This document shows positions 43,660 to 53,667 of a DNA stretch of 64,000 bases, piece after piece. A model generated the notes under the pieces. It saw only the letters and a list, made by a program, of their open reading frames with translations, did no database searches and was not told the origin of the DNA. Made by a program: the position numbers and the translations under genes. The DNA comes from Cetobacterium ceti (GTDB lineage Bacteria; Fusobacteriota; Fusobacteriia; Fusobacteriales; Fusobacteriaceae): assembly GCF_900167275.1 (NCBI RefSeq), contig NZ_FUWX01000013.1:1-64000 (forward strand), in the 5' to 3' direction. Position 1 is the first letter of the stretch, and each line of letters starts with the position of its first letter.

Positions 43660-44034
43660 ATGAATAAAATCAATAAATTAATTTTTTTTGAATTTCTTAT
43701 TGCTCTAATTATTTCTATTATTTTATATATTTTTAATTATAAAAATATTATTCCTTGGTCTATGGGAATAGGTAATATTTTTGTTTTTATAACATTTTTC
43801 CTAGATTATAAATATACATTTAAATTTTTTATAAAATATTTATTTATCAATATTATTTTAGGAATATTGTGGGGATTCTTACCTACTGTTTTATTTGAAT
43901 ATGGTTTGTCAAATAGATTATTGATGACTATTTTTTTTATTATAACTTTTATTTTTATATTTATATTATCATATTTTTATGAAATTTTTCGAAGACACTC
44001 CTCAAGATACCGAATTTTTAAAGGAGGAAAATAA
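43660..44034 (+). CDS. Hypothetical membrane protein, 124 residues
   Basis: Four hydrophobic segments fill most of the protein, separated by short basic loops (FNYKNII, LDYKYTF). The tail is basic (FRRHSSRYRIFKGGK), which by the positive-inside rule places it in the cytoplasm. No family was recognised. AGGAGG lies eight bases before the ATG. Confidence 0.6.
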   Translation: MNKINKLIFFEFLIALIISIILYIFNYKNIIPWSMGIGNIFVFITFFLDYKYTFKFFIKYLFINIILGILWGFLPTVLFEYGLSNRLLMTIFFIITFIFIFILSYFYEIFRRHSSRYRIFKGGK

Positions 44035-44138
44035 AAATAATTAATTTGTGTGATTTTTTTTAAGTTTTGTGAATTTTAACAAAAATAAATAATTTTTATA
44101 ATATTATTAATTATAAATAATATTATAAAGGAGTTTAC

Positions 44139-45002
44139 ATGACAAAAAAAATTGAATTTTATTCAGATGGATTATTACTTAAGGGAACTTTTTATAAAGC
44201 GAATGAAATATTAAAGAAATATAAAACTATTATTATGTGTCATGGTTTTGGAGGTATTAAAGAATTATTACTTCCAAAATATGCTAATATCTTCTCAAAA
44301 AATGGTTTTGATGTTTTTACTTTTGATTATAGAGGATTTGGAGAAAGTGAAGGAGAGTGTCGTATAATACCTGAAGAACAAATAAGAGATATTCTTTCTT
44401 TAATCAATTTTGCTAATAATTTTGAAGATTTAAAAGAAAATAAAATTGCCTTATGGGGTACTTCATTAGGTGGAGCTTATGCCCTTAAAGTTTCAACTTT
44501 ATGTAAAAAAATTATGGGAGTTTATGCACAAATAACATTTTCTAATGGTTTTCGAAATAATACATTTTATTTAAATCAAGATGAATTAACTAAATTAGAA
44601 AAAACAATAGAAAACTTAGTCTATAATGAAATTACTAAAAATAAAGTTTTAAAAGTAAACTTAAAAAAAATTCTAAATGATAAACAATCTGTAGAATTTT
44701 TAAATAAATATGAAAATAATTTTAAAGAAGCATTTAATATAAAACTTCCATTTTCAACAATAAATAATATAAATAAATTTTCAATAGATTCGATTTTACA
44801 ACAAATTAATATTCCAACTTTATTAGTACAAGCTGATTTAGACACTGTAAATCTTCCAAATGAAATGGAATATATTTATAATAATTTAAAAACTAATAAA
44901 AGTTTAATTCATGTTGATGGAGGTCATTATGATGTTTATGAAGGTGATACTTTCACTAAATTAATATCTGATCAACTTTTATGGTTTTCTAAAGCTTTTT
45001 AA
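44139..45002 (+). CDS. Alpha/beta-hydrolase (dienelactone-hydrolase/S33-like)
   Basis: The 287-residue hydrolase has an oxyanion strand IIMCHGFGGIKELLLPKYA near residue 30, the nucleophile elbow WGTSLGG with Ser109, a late Asp in LVQADLDTV, and the His in DGGHYDVYE near the C-terminus. FTFDYRGFGESEG is typical of the acyl-esterase and peptidase S33 group. There is no signal peptide, so it is cytoplasmic. The substrate is unknown. AAGGAG is upstream, and it ends at a strong terminator. Confidence 0.87.
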   Translation: MTKKIEFYSDGLLLKGTFYKANEILKKYKTIIMCHGFGGIKELLLPKYANIFSKNGFDVFTFDYRGFGESEGECRIIPEEQIRDILSLINFANNFEDLKENKIALWGTSLGGAYALKVSTLCKKIMGVYAQITFSNGFRNNTFYLNQDELTKLEKTIENLVYNEITKNKVLKVNLKKILNDKQSVEFLNKYENNFKEAFNIKLPFSTINNINKFSIDSILQQINIPTLLVQADLDTVNLPNEMEYIYNNLKTNKSLIHVDGGHYDVYEGDTFTKLISDQLLWFSKAF

Positions 45003-45013
45003 TATTATTCTTT

Positions 45014-45049
45014 AAAAGAGTACTAGATTGTTTTTAGTACTCTTTTTTA
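45014..45049 (+). terminator. Intrinsic terminator
   Basis: AAAAGAGTACTA (45014-45025) pairs with TAGTACTCTTTT (45035-45046), followed by T. Confidence 0.92.
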
Positions 45050-45205
45050 TATTTACTAAATATATTAGTATAAATCCTTATTTTCCAATAAAATTTAAAT
45101 AAATATATAAAATATTTACTAATTCTTTTATTTTTTGATTTTTTATAAAAAAATTATGTTTACTGAATGTCATTTTAAATCTATACTCAAATTGAAAGGA
45201 GCTAT

Positions 45206-45737
45206 TTGAAAGTGAATAATACAGAAAGATTTATTTTAAAACAAATATACGAAGATAAGGAAATTAGTAGAAAAGAAATTGCAACAAAATTAAATTTATC
45301 TAAAACTATCGTAGGTAAATATATTAATAATTTTATTATTTTTAATATTGATGAGGGTGTTGGAGCGGGTATCATTTTAAATGATAAATTATACATGGGA
45401 AGTAAATTTGAAGCTGGTGAAATTGGTCATATTCCATATAATTATTCAAAAAGCTAATAATGGAGATTCATATTTTAGGACTTTACTATTTGATCTTTCT
45501 AAAGCTATTTCCCATGGAATCTTATGGACTGAATATCTTTTAAATCCTGAAGCTATAATAATAACTGGAAAAATAACAGCCGCACATGATTTGTTTTGGC
45601 AAGAAGTTCGAAGAACTTTAAATAATAATCTTCTCAATAAGCATAAACATATTGAATTATTTTTATCAAAATATGATGAAAATTCTATTCTAGAAGGTGC
45701 TCTATATTTAGGGCTTGAATATTTTTTTGATATTTAA
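45206..45737 (+). pseudogene. Decayed ROK-family regulator
   Basis: Three pieces of a ROK repressor survive in order. First comes the winged-helix N-terminus (ERFILKQIYEDKEISRKEIATKLNLSKTIVG). It runs straight into the late kinase-fold piece GVGAGIILNDKLYMGSKFEAGEIGHI, so some 170 codons of the kinase domain are missing. After GHI the frame ends at 45457. A second frame carries the C-terminal piece (ISHGILWTEYLLNPEAIIITG to GALYLGLEYFF) to 45737. The zinc motif CxCGxxGC and its surroundings are lost. A working ROK protein is about 380-400 residues, so this is a remnant with two deletions and a frame change. AAAGGAG and GTG at 45212 could still express the DNA-binding part. The SSS symporter starts nine bases after it. 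Confidence 0.85.
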
Positions 45738-45746
45738 GGAGGTTTT

Positions 45747-47456
45747 ATGTTTATAACTATATTTTCATTTTTATTTGTAACAGCATTAATTGGTTTTATT
45801 TCCTATTTAAAAACTAAAGGAGAGGACAACTCTGCTCAAGGTTATTTTTTAGCTGGAAGAGGTTTATCTGCTGTAGTTATAGGTTTTTCTATGGTTCTTA
45901 CAAGTTTATCAACAGAACAACTAATAGGAACCAATGGTTCAGCTTATGCAAAAAATTTCTCTATAATGGCTTGGACTGTTCAATCTGTAATACCTCTATG
46001 CGTTCTTGCCATGTATCTTTTACCAAGATATCTAAAAGGTGGATTTACAACTATTCCTGAATTTTTTGAAGATAGATATGATAAAAGTACACGTCAGGTT
46101 ATGTCTCTTATGTTTTTAATAGGTTATACTTTTGTTTTAATTCCAGGAGCTTTGTATTCTGGAGCTATTGCTTTTTCTCAAATTTTCGATGTTGGAAAAC
46201 TTCTTAATATAAGCTTTAATAGTTCTCTTTGGATTATAGTTTGGGCTATTGGTATAATAGGTGGCATCTATGCAATATTCGGTGGATTGAAAGCTGTTGC
46301 TGTTTCAGATACATTAAATGGAACTGCTCTTATTATTGGTGGTGCAATGGTTCCATATTTTGCTTTGAAATTTTTAGGAAATGGAAGTTTTCTAGTTGGA
46401 ATGGATAGTTTAGTTGTAAAGCATTATGATAAATTCAATGCTTGGGGAAACTCTAGTGATCCTGTTCCTTGGACTACAATTTTTACAGGCATTATGATTG
46501 TAAACTTTTTTTATTGGGCTACAAATCAAGCTATTATTCAACGTTCTCTTGGAGCTAAAAGTCTAGCAGAAGGTCAAAAAGGAATTTTACTTGCTGGAAT
46601 ATTTTTACTTTCATTGCCTATAATGTTAAATCTTCCAGGATTAATAGCCTACCATTTATTTGGTGATAGTTTAAAAAATATAGACTTAGCATATCCAACT
46701 TTAGTTAGAGAAGTTTTACCTAAACCACTCTTAGGTTTTTTTACAGCATGTTTATTTGGAGCAATTCTTAGTACTTTTAATTCATTTTTAAATAGTGCAT
46801 CTACATTATTTTGTTATGATTTATATAAACCTATTTTTAATCCCAATGTAAATGATGAAAAATTAATCCGTGTAGCTAAAATTTCTGGGACCTTCATAGC
46901 TATTATTTCTATGCTAATAGCTCCTTTATTACAATATGGTAGTGATGGATTATTTCTACTTTTACGAAGATTTGCTGGATTTTTTAATATTCCTATAATA
47001 GCTTTAGTAGCAGTTGGTTTTTTAAATAAAACTATTTCAGGTAAAGCTGCAAGAATAACTGTATTAGTCCATGTAATTTTATATTATTCTTTAGTATGGA
47101 TTTTTAAAATTAATTTAAACTTTGTTCATGTAATGGGTGGATTATTTATTTTCGATGTTTTACTTATGTTTATTTTAGGAAATAAATTCAAACGTGAAAC
47201 TCCTTACGAACTCCCAAATAGAAATAAATCTAACGTCAGTTTAACAAACTGGGAATATGCATCAGAAGTGACTTACTTATTAATTTTAGGACTTTGCTAC
47301 TTATATACAGTTTTATCTAAATTTGGTTTAGCAGGAGGAAATTCAATTATAAAAATAAATATGTTATACTTAATTTTAGCAATTGGAGGATTTATTTTTA
47401 TAAAAAAAGGAAATAAAAAGAAGCAGAATATTCTTTCGTTAAATGATCCCAAATAA
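45747..47456 (+). CDS. SSS-family sodium:solute (probably sugar) symporter
   Basis: The 569-residue SLC5-type carrier has about 13-14 membrane segments. SSS blocks are [37 protein letters not shown] near residue 31, [21 protein letters not shown] near 172, and [27 protein letters not shown] near 340. The [21 protein letters not shown] stretch is typical of the sugar and inositol subgroup. It imports a solute with Na+; the ROK remnant in front suggests a sugar. GGAGG precedes the ATG, and a strong hairpin terminator follows. Confidence 0.9.
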   Translation: MFITIFSFLFVTALIGFISYLKTKGEDNSAQGYFLAGRGLSAVVIGFSMVLTSLSTEQLIGTNGSAYAKNFSIMAWTVQSVIPLCVLAMYLLPRYLKGGFTTIPEFFEDRYDKSTRQVMSLMFLIGYTFVLIPGALYSGAIAFSQIFDVGKLLNISFNSSLWIIVWAIGIIGGIYAIFGGLKAVAVSDTLNGTALIIGGAMVPYFALKFLGNGSFLVGMDSLVVKHYDKFNAWGNSSDPVPWTTIFTGIMIVNFFYWATNQAIIQRSLGAKSLAEGQKGILLAGIFLLSLPIMLNLPGLIAYHLFGDSLKNIDLAYPTLVREVLPKPLLGFFTACLFGAILSTFNSFLNSASTLFCYDLYKPIFNPNVNDEKLIRVAKISGTFIAIISMLIAPLLQYGSDGLFLLLRRFAGFFNIPIIALVAVGFLNKTISGKAARITVLVHVILYYSLVWIFKINLNFVHVMGGLFIFDVLLMFILGNKFKRETPYELPNRNKSNVSLTNWEYASEVTYLLILGLCYLYTVLSKFGLAGGNSIIKINMLYLILAIGGFIFIKKGNKKKQNILSLNDPK

Positions 47457-47462
47457 AAATTT

Positions 47463-47500
47463 ATGGGTATTAGAAAATTTCTAATACCCATTTTTTTTAT
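47463..47500. terminator. Terminator between the SSS symporter and glyA
   Basis: ATGGGTATTAG (47463-47473) pairs with CTAATACCCAT (47481-47491) with an A/T loop. A run of eight T follows on the plus strand, and the minus side is also T-rich, so it may serve both convergent genes. Confidence 0.9.
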
Positions 47501-48741
47501 TTATATAGAGGAAATTCTTTAGATAATTTTATTACTTCTTCTTTTAAAGAAATTAATTTTTTTTCATCCTCTTTGTATTGTAAACCTTGAAAAATTATTC
47601 TACCAATAATTTTCATTTCTTTCTCTTTCATTCCTCTTGTTGTCAAAGCAGGTGTTCCTAATCTAATTCCACTAGTTACAAATGGACTTTTTTTATCATA
47701 AGGGATTCCATTTTTATTAACTGTTATATTTATTTTTTCTAAAACTTCTTCAGCTTCTTTTCCTGTTATATTTATATTTGTTAAATCCACTAATAATAAA
47801 TGATTATCTGTTCCACCACTAACTATTTTTAAACCTAAGTGAGTTAATTCTTCTCCTAAAGTTTTTGCATTTTTTATTACTTGTTTTTGATACTCTTTAA
47901 ATTCTGGAGCTAAAGCTTCCTTAAATGCCACTGCTTTTCCTGCTATAATATGCATTAAAGGTCCTCCTTGAGTTCCAGGAAATATTGTTTTATCTATTTT
48001 TTTAGCAATTTCTTCATTATTTGTAAGAATTAAACCACCTCGTGGTCCTCTTAAAGTTTTATGAGTTGTTGAAGTTACCACATCTGCATATTCTATTGGA
48101 GAAGGATGAAGTCCTGTCGCTACTAATCCTGCAATATGAGCCATATCTACAATTAAATAAGCATTTATTTCATCAGCTATCTCTCTAAATTTTTTAAAAT
48201 CTATAATTCTAGGATAAGCACTAGCTCCAGCAATGATAACTTTTGGTTTATGTTCTAAAGCTAATTTTCTAACTTCATCATAATTTATTATTTCCTCATC
48301 AGGAGTTACACTATAAGAAATAACTTTATAATCTTGACCAGAGAAATTAACATTTTTTCCATGTGTTAAATGTCCCCCATGATCTAATCTCATTCCTAAA
48401 ATACAATCTCCAATATTAATTAAAGCCCTATAAGCAGCCATATTTGCTTGAGAACCTGAGTGTGGTTGTACATTAGCATATTTTACATTAAATAATTCTT
48501 TTGCTCTTTCAATAGCTAAATTTTCTGCTATATCAACCTTTTCACAACCACCATAATAACGTTTTCCAGGATATCCTTCAGCATATTTATTAGTCATAAT
48601 AGAACCTACAGCTTCCATAACTCCCTTTGAAACAAAATTTTCTGAAGCTATTAATTCTAATCCACCTTCTTGTCTATTTAATTCATCTTCTATTGCATTA
48701 AAAATTTCTTTATCAATTTCTTTTAAACTTTTATTTATCAT
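47497..48741 (-). CDS. glyA: Serine hydroxymethyltransferase
   Basis: This PLP enzyme interconverts serine plus THF with glycine plus methylene-THF. The 414-residue protein has [13 protein letters not shown] near residue 55, [14 protein letters not shown] near 95, the cofactor lysine in [14 protein letters not shown] near 225, and [17 protein letters not shown] near 350. Length and motifs are standard. GGGGAGG lies before the ATG, and a GGGTATAAT-type -10 lies upstream. It joins fhs and the pab genes in folate one-carbon metabolism. Confidence 0.97.
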   Translation of the reverse strand: MINKSLKEIDKEIFNAIEDELNRQEGGLELIASENFVSKGVMEAVGSIMTNKYAEGYPGKRYYGGCEKVDIAENLAIERAKELFNVKYANVQPHSGSQANMAAYRALINIGDCILGMRLDHGGHLTHGKNVNFSGQDYKVISYSVTPDEEIINYDEVRKLALEHKPKVIIAGASAYPRIIDFKKFREIADEINAYLIVDMAHIAGLVATGLHPSPIEYADVVTSTTHKTLRGPRGGLILTNNEEIAKKIDKTIFPGTQGGPLMHIIAGKAVAFKEALAPEFKEYQKQVIKNAKTLGEELTHLGLKIVSGGTDNHLLLVDLTNINITGKEAEEVLEKINITVNKNGIPYDKKSPFVTSGIRLGTPALTTRGMKEKEMKIIGRIIFQGLQYKEDEKKLISLKEEVIKLSKEFPLYK

Positions 48742-48814
48742 TTATACCTCCCCAAGCATAATTATTACTTTAAGAATTATACCCGGCTAGATATATCCTT
48801 CCTTTAAAATAATT

Positions 48815-50152
48815 TTATTTTGCCCCTAAAGCTGCCATTGTAAAATAATTATATGGTTGATTAAAATGCGGTAAAAAGAATATATCTAATAATTTAAATT
48901 TATCTATTGTTACTTTTTCTTGGATAGCCAAAGAAAATACATGAATTCCCATAGAAATATCTTCTTTCGAAGCTATTTGAGCCCCTAAAATTCTTCTAGA
49001 TATTTTATCATATACAATTCTTAAGGTTACATCATTATTATTCTTTATAAAACCAGGTTTTTGTAAATCTGTATGTTCAACATATTCAGCATTAAATCCT
49101 AATTTTAAAGCTCTTTCATAAGTTAACCCCGTAGAAACCATATTTAATCCAAATATTGAAATTCCATTAGAACCTTGAACTCCTATTCCTTCTAGTTCTA
49201 TTCCACAAGCATTATGAGCAGCTACTATTCCAGTTCTAACAGCATTTGTAGCTAATGCAATGTAATTTACTTCTTCTATTGCATTATCGTAAATAGTTCC
49301 ACAATCTCCAATAGCATAAACATCTTTATCACTTGTTTGCTGATACGAATTTACTAAAATCGCATTATTTTTAAATAATTTTAAATGATCTTGAGCTAAT
49401 TTAGAATTTGGAATAAATCCAACAGCTAAAATCACCATATCAGCATCATATTCATTTTTATCTGTAATAACTTTTGTAACTTGATTATTTTCATTTCCTT
49501 CTAGTTTTAAAAGTTTTTCAGAAAATCTTAAATTTATTCCATGATTTTTTAAATTTTCGTTCATTAAATCTCTAAAATTTTCATCATAATAACCTGTTAA
49601 AGAAGAAGATGCTAAATCTACAAGAGTTACATTTTTTTCACATCTTTTGAATGCTTCTGCCAATTCTACTCCTATATATCCTGCTCCTACTACTACAACA
49701 TTTTTAATTTTTTTATTTTCTAATTTTTTTATTACATCCTCTGCATGTTGATATAATTTTACGAATTGAACATTTTCTAATTCTTTTCCTGGAATATTTA
49801 ATTCTATAGGTAACGATCCTGTGGATAAAATCAACTTATCATAATCTTCTATAATTTCATTTCCATTTTTATCTCTTCCATAAACTAATTTATTTATATA
49901 GTCAATATGAAAAACTTCTGTTTCCATATATACTTTAGCTCCATTATTTTCTAATTTTTCTTTTGAAGAATAAAATAATCCTTCTGCAGAATCAATTTGT
50001 TTTCCTATCCATAAGGCCATTCCACATCCTAAAAAACTTATATTAGAATTTTTATCAAAAACTACAACTTTTTTATTAGGATAATTTGTTAAAATTGTAT
50101 TTATTGCTGCTGTTCCTCCATGATTTGCTCCAATTACTAATATTTTTTCCAT
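48815..50152 (-). CDS. nox: NADH oxidase (CoA-disulfide-reductase family, Nox type)
   Basis: The 445-residue FAD enzyme has the N-terminal FAD motif [13 protein letters not shown], the redox-active single Cys43 in [12 protein letters not shown], the NADH motif [17 protein letters not shown] near residue 153, and AIGDCGTIY. The C-terminus [19 protein letters not shown] is that of water-forming NADH oxidases in streptococci and lactobacilli. It oxidises NADH with O2, removing oxygen and balancing redox. CoA-disulfide reductase is the closest alternative. A strong promoter lies at 50185-50213. Confidence 0.9.
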   Translation of the reverse strand: MEKILVIGANHGGTAAINTILTNYPNKKVVVFDKNSNISFLGCGMALWIGKQIDSAEGLFYSSKEKLENNGAKVYMETEVFHIDYINKLVYGRDKNGNEIIEDYDKLILSTGSLPIELNIPGKELENVQFVKLYQHAEDVIKKLENKKIKNVVVVGAGYIGVELAEAFKRCEKNVTLVDLASSSLTGYYDENFRDLMNENLKNHGINLRFSEKLLKLEGNENNQVTKVITDKNEYDADMVILAVGFIPNSKLAQDHLKLFKNNAILVNSYQQTSDKDVYAIGDCGTIYDNAIEEVNYIALATNAVRTGIVAAHNACGIELEGIGVQGSNGISIFGLNMVSTGLTYERALKLGFNAEYVEHTDLQKPGFIKNNNDVTLRIVYDKISRRILGAQIASKEDISMGIHVFSLAIQEKVTIDKFKLLDIFFLPHFNQPYNYFTMAALGAK

Positions 50153-50184
50153 AATGAGTCTCTCCTTTTATACTTTTTTAGTAT

Positions 50185-50213
50185 AGTATAGAGCTTTATT
50201 TTATTCTTTGCAA
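50185..50213 (-). promoter_or_regulatory. Promoter of nox
   Basis: On the minus strand TTGCAA (50213-50208) is followed after 17 bp by TATACT (50190-50185), about 33 bases before the nox ATG. Confidence 0.65.
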
Positions 50214-50263
50214 TAAAATGTTTTTTATAAAGTGGTTAAGATTAAAATAAATACAAAAAAGTA

Positions 50264-51547
50264 TCATTTTTTAATTTTCTTTAAAAAAAAGTTCCATGTT
50301 ATAAAAGAAAAAATCTCAGAAAAAAATGGACTTAACCATATTCCTTTCAATCCAAAATAATAACTTGCAATATAAACACTTATTGGTAAAAAAATAATTG
50401 ATCTTAAAAAACAAATTATATTAGAATTTTTAGGTAGATTAATAGCTTGATAATATCCTGATTGTATAATATTAATACCTGTAATAAAAAAAGATATATT
50501 GAATAAACAAAGTCCTATATAAGTCTCATGAAGTATAAATTTATTATGAGTAAATAAATCAATTATTTCATAGCCATAGAAGTATGAAATACAAAAATAA
50601 AAAATATTTATAGCAAAGGAACTAATAATAGTAAATTTATAAAAATATATTACTTTTTCAAATTTTTTTGCACTATAGTTAAAACTAAATAGGGGTTGAA
50701 TTCCAAATGATAATCCTAATAAAAGCATATATATAATAGTTGTTAAATAATTTATTATTCCAAAAGATGCCATTTCATTTTCATTTCCAATTTTTAAAAT
50801 TGCTAAATTCATACAAAAAACAATTATTGAAAAAGTTATCTCTGTAAAAAAAGATGGAAAACCTAATTTGATAAAACTAGAAATATTTTCTTTATGTAAT
50901 TTACTCCTTCCAAAAGATAAATATCCTTTTTTTAAAATAAAATGTAAAAGTATAATTACTACGGTACATATTTGTCCTAATCCTGTAGCTATTGCAGCTC
51001 CTTTTATTCCCCATTTAAAAATAAAAATAAAAACATAATCTAAAATAACATTTAAAATTGCTCCTGAAACAGTTCCTATCATTGCTAAGTTAGGATTTCC
51101 ATCATTTCTTATAAAACTACTTAAAGAAATCCCTATTATATTAGGAATACAAAACATTGCATAATATTTTAAATAAGTATTTGCTTCATTAAATATCTTC
51201 TCATTAGCTCCTAAAAAAAGTACTATTTTATTTGAAAATATAACACAAATTCCACTTAATAAAAAACTTAAAATAAATAAAAAGATTAAAATTTCTCTAA
51301 AAAGATTAATTCCTTTTTCTATCTTTCCTTTTCCAAAACTATCTGATATAAGAGCTCCGCCCCCTACTGCAAACATAGATGCAATTCCAAAAAAGAAAAT
51401 CGATAATGGAACTACTAAATTTACTGCTCCTAATGCTAAACTTCCAACTCCTCTTCCTACAAATATTCCATCTACAATAACATATAAAGATGAAATAAAC
51501 ATTGCAAATACCGACGGAATTGCATAATGAATAAACTCTCTAAACAT
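50264..51547 (-). CDS. MATE-family multidrug/cation efflux pump
   Basis: The 427-residue protein has 12 helices arranged as two similar halves: PSVFAMFISSLYVIVDGIFVG near the N-terminus with GVGSLALGAVNLVVPL, and a repeat-like second half beginning near LGFPSFFTEITF. MATE pumps export cationic drugs or metabolites in exchange for Na+ or H+. It is divergent from a MerR regulator. The promoter between them has the 19-bp spacer and dyad of MerR-activated promoters, so it is probably drug-induced. Confidence 0.9.
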   Translation of the reverse strand: MFREFIHYAIPSVFAMFISSLYVIVDGIFVGRGVGSLALGAVNLVVPLSIFFFGIASMFAVGGGALISDSFGKGKIEKGINLFREILIFLFILSFLLSGICVIFSNKIVLFLGANEKIFNEANTYLKYYAMFCIPNIIGISLSSFIRNDGNPNLAMIGTVSGAILNVILDYVFIFIFKWGIKGAAIATGLGQICTVVIILLHFILKKGYLSFGRSKLHKENISSFIKLGFPSFFTEITFSIIVFCMNLAILKIGNENEMASFGIINYLTTIIYMLLLGLSFGIQPLFSFNYSAKKFEKVIYFYKFTIISSFAINIFYFCISYFYGYEIIDLFTHNKFILHETYIGLCLFNISFFITGINIIQSGYYQAINLPKNSNIICFLRSIIFLPISVYIASYYFGLKGIWLSPFFSEIFSFITWNFFLKKIKK

Positions 51548-51573
51548 ATATTTATCTCCTTTTTTTTAAAAGT

Positions 51574-51604
51574 AGTATATACTCTATAGTAAGAATAGAG
51601 TCAA
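51574..51604 (-). promoter_or_regulatory. MerR-type promoter and operator of the MATE pump
   Basis: On the minus strand TTGACT (51604-51599) is followed after 19 bp by TATACT (51579-51574). Inside and overlapping the spacer is the dyad ACTCTAT (51581-51587) / ATAGAGT (51595-51601). An over-long 19-bp spacer with a centred dyad is the mark of MerR-family activation. Confidence 0.8.
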
Positions 51605-51621
51605 GGAATTGGAGGATAAAA

Positions 51622-52431
51622 ATGTTTTCAATAGGTGAAACTGCAAAATTAAATAATATTTCAATACAAACATTGCGTCATTATGATAAAGAAGGAATTT
51701 TAAAGCCGAATTATATAAATGAAGAAACAGGTTATCGATACTATTCTATTGATCAATTTTTACAAATAGATTTTATAAAAAGATGTAAATTATTAGGATT
51801 TTCTTTAGATAAAATTAAATTATTACTTTTTGAAGGAAATAATTTAGAAAATATTTTAGAATCTGTAAGTTTTCAAAAATTTATAATTGAAAGGGAAATT
51901 GAAAATTTAGAAAAAATAAAAAATAATTTAATAAATTTAGAAAAAACTTTAGAAAAGGGAATTGAAAATTTAAATAAAAATCCTAAAATAGAAAATTTAA
52001 ATTTTTATATTCTAGGCAGTTCTACAGGAATAATGAAAAATGTAAGTGATATTGAAAATCATATTAGAAAAGCTTTAAAATTTCAAAACCAAAATTACGA
52101 TTTAAGTCATACTTTTATAATTTTAAAAGTAAATAAAGATAATTTTTTAAAAAATAAAAAAACAATTTATGATGAACTTATAATAGGTTCTAATTCAATA
52201 AAAAATAATAATATTTATTCTGAAAACGGAATATCACTTTATATAGAAAGTGCGGTTTATAAAAATAGTCATTATTTTGAAAATCTTATAAATTTTGAAA
52301 ATAATAATAACTTAAATGGAGAAAATTATTTTTTAGAAATTTATTATATTTCAAAATTAGATAATAAGAATAAAGAATACTCTTTAATAAATATTTTTTA
52401 TCCTCTTATGAGGTATAATAAAAATAAGTAA
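51622..52431 (+). CDS. MerR-family regulator (BmrR/effector-domain type)
   Basis: The 269-residue protein has a MerR winged helix (MFSIGETAKLNNISIQTLRHYDKEG, then TGYRYYSIDQF) and a dimer coiled coil at about residues 75-115. The C-terminal 150-residue part is compatible with a GyrI-like effector domain, though poorly conserved. It is divergent from the MATE gene and very likely activates it upon binding a drug-like ligand at the promoter at 51574-51604. There are no metal-sensing cysteines in the coiled-coil end, which fits an organic ligand. GGAGG precedes the ATG. Confidence 0.9.
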   Translation: MFSIGETAKLNNISIQTLRHYDKEGILKPNYINEETGYRYYSIDQFLQIDFIKRCKLLGFSLDKIKLLLFEGNNLENILESVSFQKFIIEREIENLEKIKNNLINLEKTLEKGIENLNKNPKIENLNFYILGSSTGIMKNVSDIENHIRKALKFQNQNYDLSHTFIILKVNKDNFLKNKKTIYDELIIGSNSIKNNNIYSENGISLYIESAVYKNSHYFENLINFENNNNLNGENYFLEIYYISKLDNKNKEYSLINIFYPLMRYNKNK

Positions 52432-52515
52432 TAAAATTTTTATTAAATAAAAAAGATTTATAAAAATTTTGAGAATATATTTCTCAGACTAAAAATAAAT
52501 AGGGGTGATGATGTT

Positions 52516-53046
52516 ATGAAAAAATATTTAATTTTGGGGACGATTTTACTATCTATTTCTTCTTTTGCAAATGAAGTACAAAATAAACAGGGTGAAAATA
52601 CAAAAATTATAAAAGTTGAAGCCGCTGATACAAAAGTTCATAATGAAAATTCAAATTTAAATGAAGAACTTTTTAACATGGAAAAAGATATCAAAATGAT
52701 GAATATGGATATAGATATGAAAATGATGGATTTAAAAATGTATATTGATATGGCATCTACTAATATGTTAGATACAAAAATGTACACTAATATGTTAAGC
52801 ATGAAAATAATGAATATGAAAATGGATATTAATAACTTACAAAATCAGATTATTCATATGGAGAAAGAACTTGTAACTGCTGAAAAAAATACTATAGAAA
52901 TAAAAGATAATGAACTTAAGAAAAAACTTAACAATCAAATTATGAGTATGAAAATGTATATTAATATGATGAATATGAAAATGATGAATTTAGAAGAAAA
53001 TATGAAAATATTAGATTTAAAAATTGATAATCTTCTAAGAAAATAA
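52516..53046 (+). CDS. Exported methionine-rich helical protein
   Basis: The 176-residue product has an N-terminal signal peptide (MKKYLILGTILLSISSFA). A charged linker follows, then about 120 residues predicted to be almost all helix and unusually full of methionine, roughly one in five (for example MKMMDLKMYIDM, MYTNMLSMKIMNMKMD, MKMYINMMNMKMMNLEEN). No family was recognised. Met clusters in periplasmic proteins can bind Cu(I) or Ag(I), and the helix could form a coiled coil or surface adhesin. These are possibilities only. A tetranucleotide repeat and a terminator follow the stop. Start ATG with AGGGGTGAT upstream. Confidence 0.7.
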   Translation: MKKYLILGTILLSISSFANEVQNKQGENTKIIKVEAADTKVHNENSNLNEELFNMEKDIKMMNMDIDMKMMDLKMYIDMASTNMLDTKMYTNMLSMKIMNMKMDINNLQNQIIHMEKELVTAEKNTIEIKDNELKKKLNNQIMSMKMYINMMNMKMMNLEENMKILDLKIDNLLRK

Positions 53047-53070
53047 TAGATAGATAGATAGATAGATAGA
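53047..53070. repeat. (TAGA)6 tandem repeat
   Basis: Six perfect TAGA units begin one base after the stop of the Met-rich gene and run into the terminator stem. Such simple repeats can change in copy number by slippage. Confidence 0.95.
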
Positions 53071-53100
53071 GGCTTTTTAGTCTCTATTTTTTTATTTTTT
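53065..53100 (+). terminator. Intrinsic terminator of the Met-rich gene
   Basis: TAGAGGCT pairs with AGTCTCTA (one G-T pair) around a short T loop, followed by TTTTTTTATTTTTTT. The last TAGA unit forms part of the left arm. Confidence 0.8.
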
Positions 53101-53155
53101 TACAATTTATGTAACATAGAAAATTATAAATATAACTAAACCTAATTTTAATATT

Positions 53156-53500
53156 TTAAACTTCTAACATATCTTCATATGTAGATATTAATTTTTTTTC
53201 ATTACAAGCTATCTTATATATTTTAATATTTTTTGCATCTGCACATTTAAATTTAAACTCTTTAGTTTTATTTGAATCTACAGATATTAGTTTAACTTCT
53301 TTATCATATTTTATAAGTATTAAAAAAGAAGTTGAGGAATTATTCATCAATGTTGCTTGATAAATATTGTTATCAACTTTTTCAACTATATTAGTTTTAG
53401 AACTGATAACACTGGCTTTTACGACAACAGGAATACTTGTTTGAGTGAAAGCTAAAAGATGTAAAATAAGGAATAAATAAATAAATATTATTTTTTTCAT
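53156..53500 (-). CDS. Small exported protein of unknown function
   Basis: The 114-residue product has a signal peptide (MKKIIFIYLFLILHLLAFTQT) and a beta-rich mature part (IPVVVKASVIS, TLMNNSSTSFLILIKY) with two cysteines near the C-terminus (KCADAKNIKIYKIACNEK) that could form a disulfide. No family was recognised. The open frame reaches back to 53527, but AAGGAG eight bases before the ATG at 53500 decides the start. It probably acts in the periplasm. Confidence 0.65.
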   Translation of the reverse strand: MKKIIFIYLFLILHLLAFTQTSIPVVVKASVISSKTNIVEKVDNNIYQATLMNNSSTSFLILIKYDKEVKLISVDSNKTKEFKFKCADAKNIKIYKIACNEKKLISTYEDMLEV

Positions 53501-53602
53501 AGATGTGCTCCTTTTGCCGCTAAGCAATATTTGATTGTAATGTTCATTAGTTTAAGTGATTTATAAAATGATTCTAATTATATAATATAAAAATATTTTT
53601 TG

Positions 53603-53650
53603 CAAACAAAAAAAGCAGCCCCAGACTCCATAATTGAGCCTTTGGCTGCT
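53603..53650 (-). terminator. Intrinsic terminator of the FomA-like porin gene
   Basis: AGCAGCC (53614-53620) pairs with GGCTGCT (53644-53650), with CTC/GAG pairing inside. A seven-T run follows on the minus strand. Confidence 0.92.
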
Positions 53651-53667
53651 ACTATTTATTCTATTTA

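Noticed and set aside
48742-48814. Riboswitch in front of glyA
   Set aside because: No ZTP, glycine or THF consensus elements were seen; only a TATAAT-type element and a ribosome binding site are present.
53047-53070. Possible CRISPR or satellite array
   Set aside because: It is only a four-base unit repeated six times with no spacers, so it is a simple sequence repeat.
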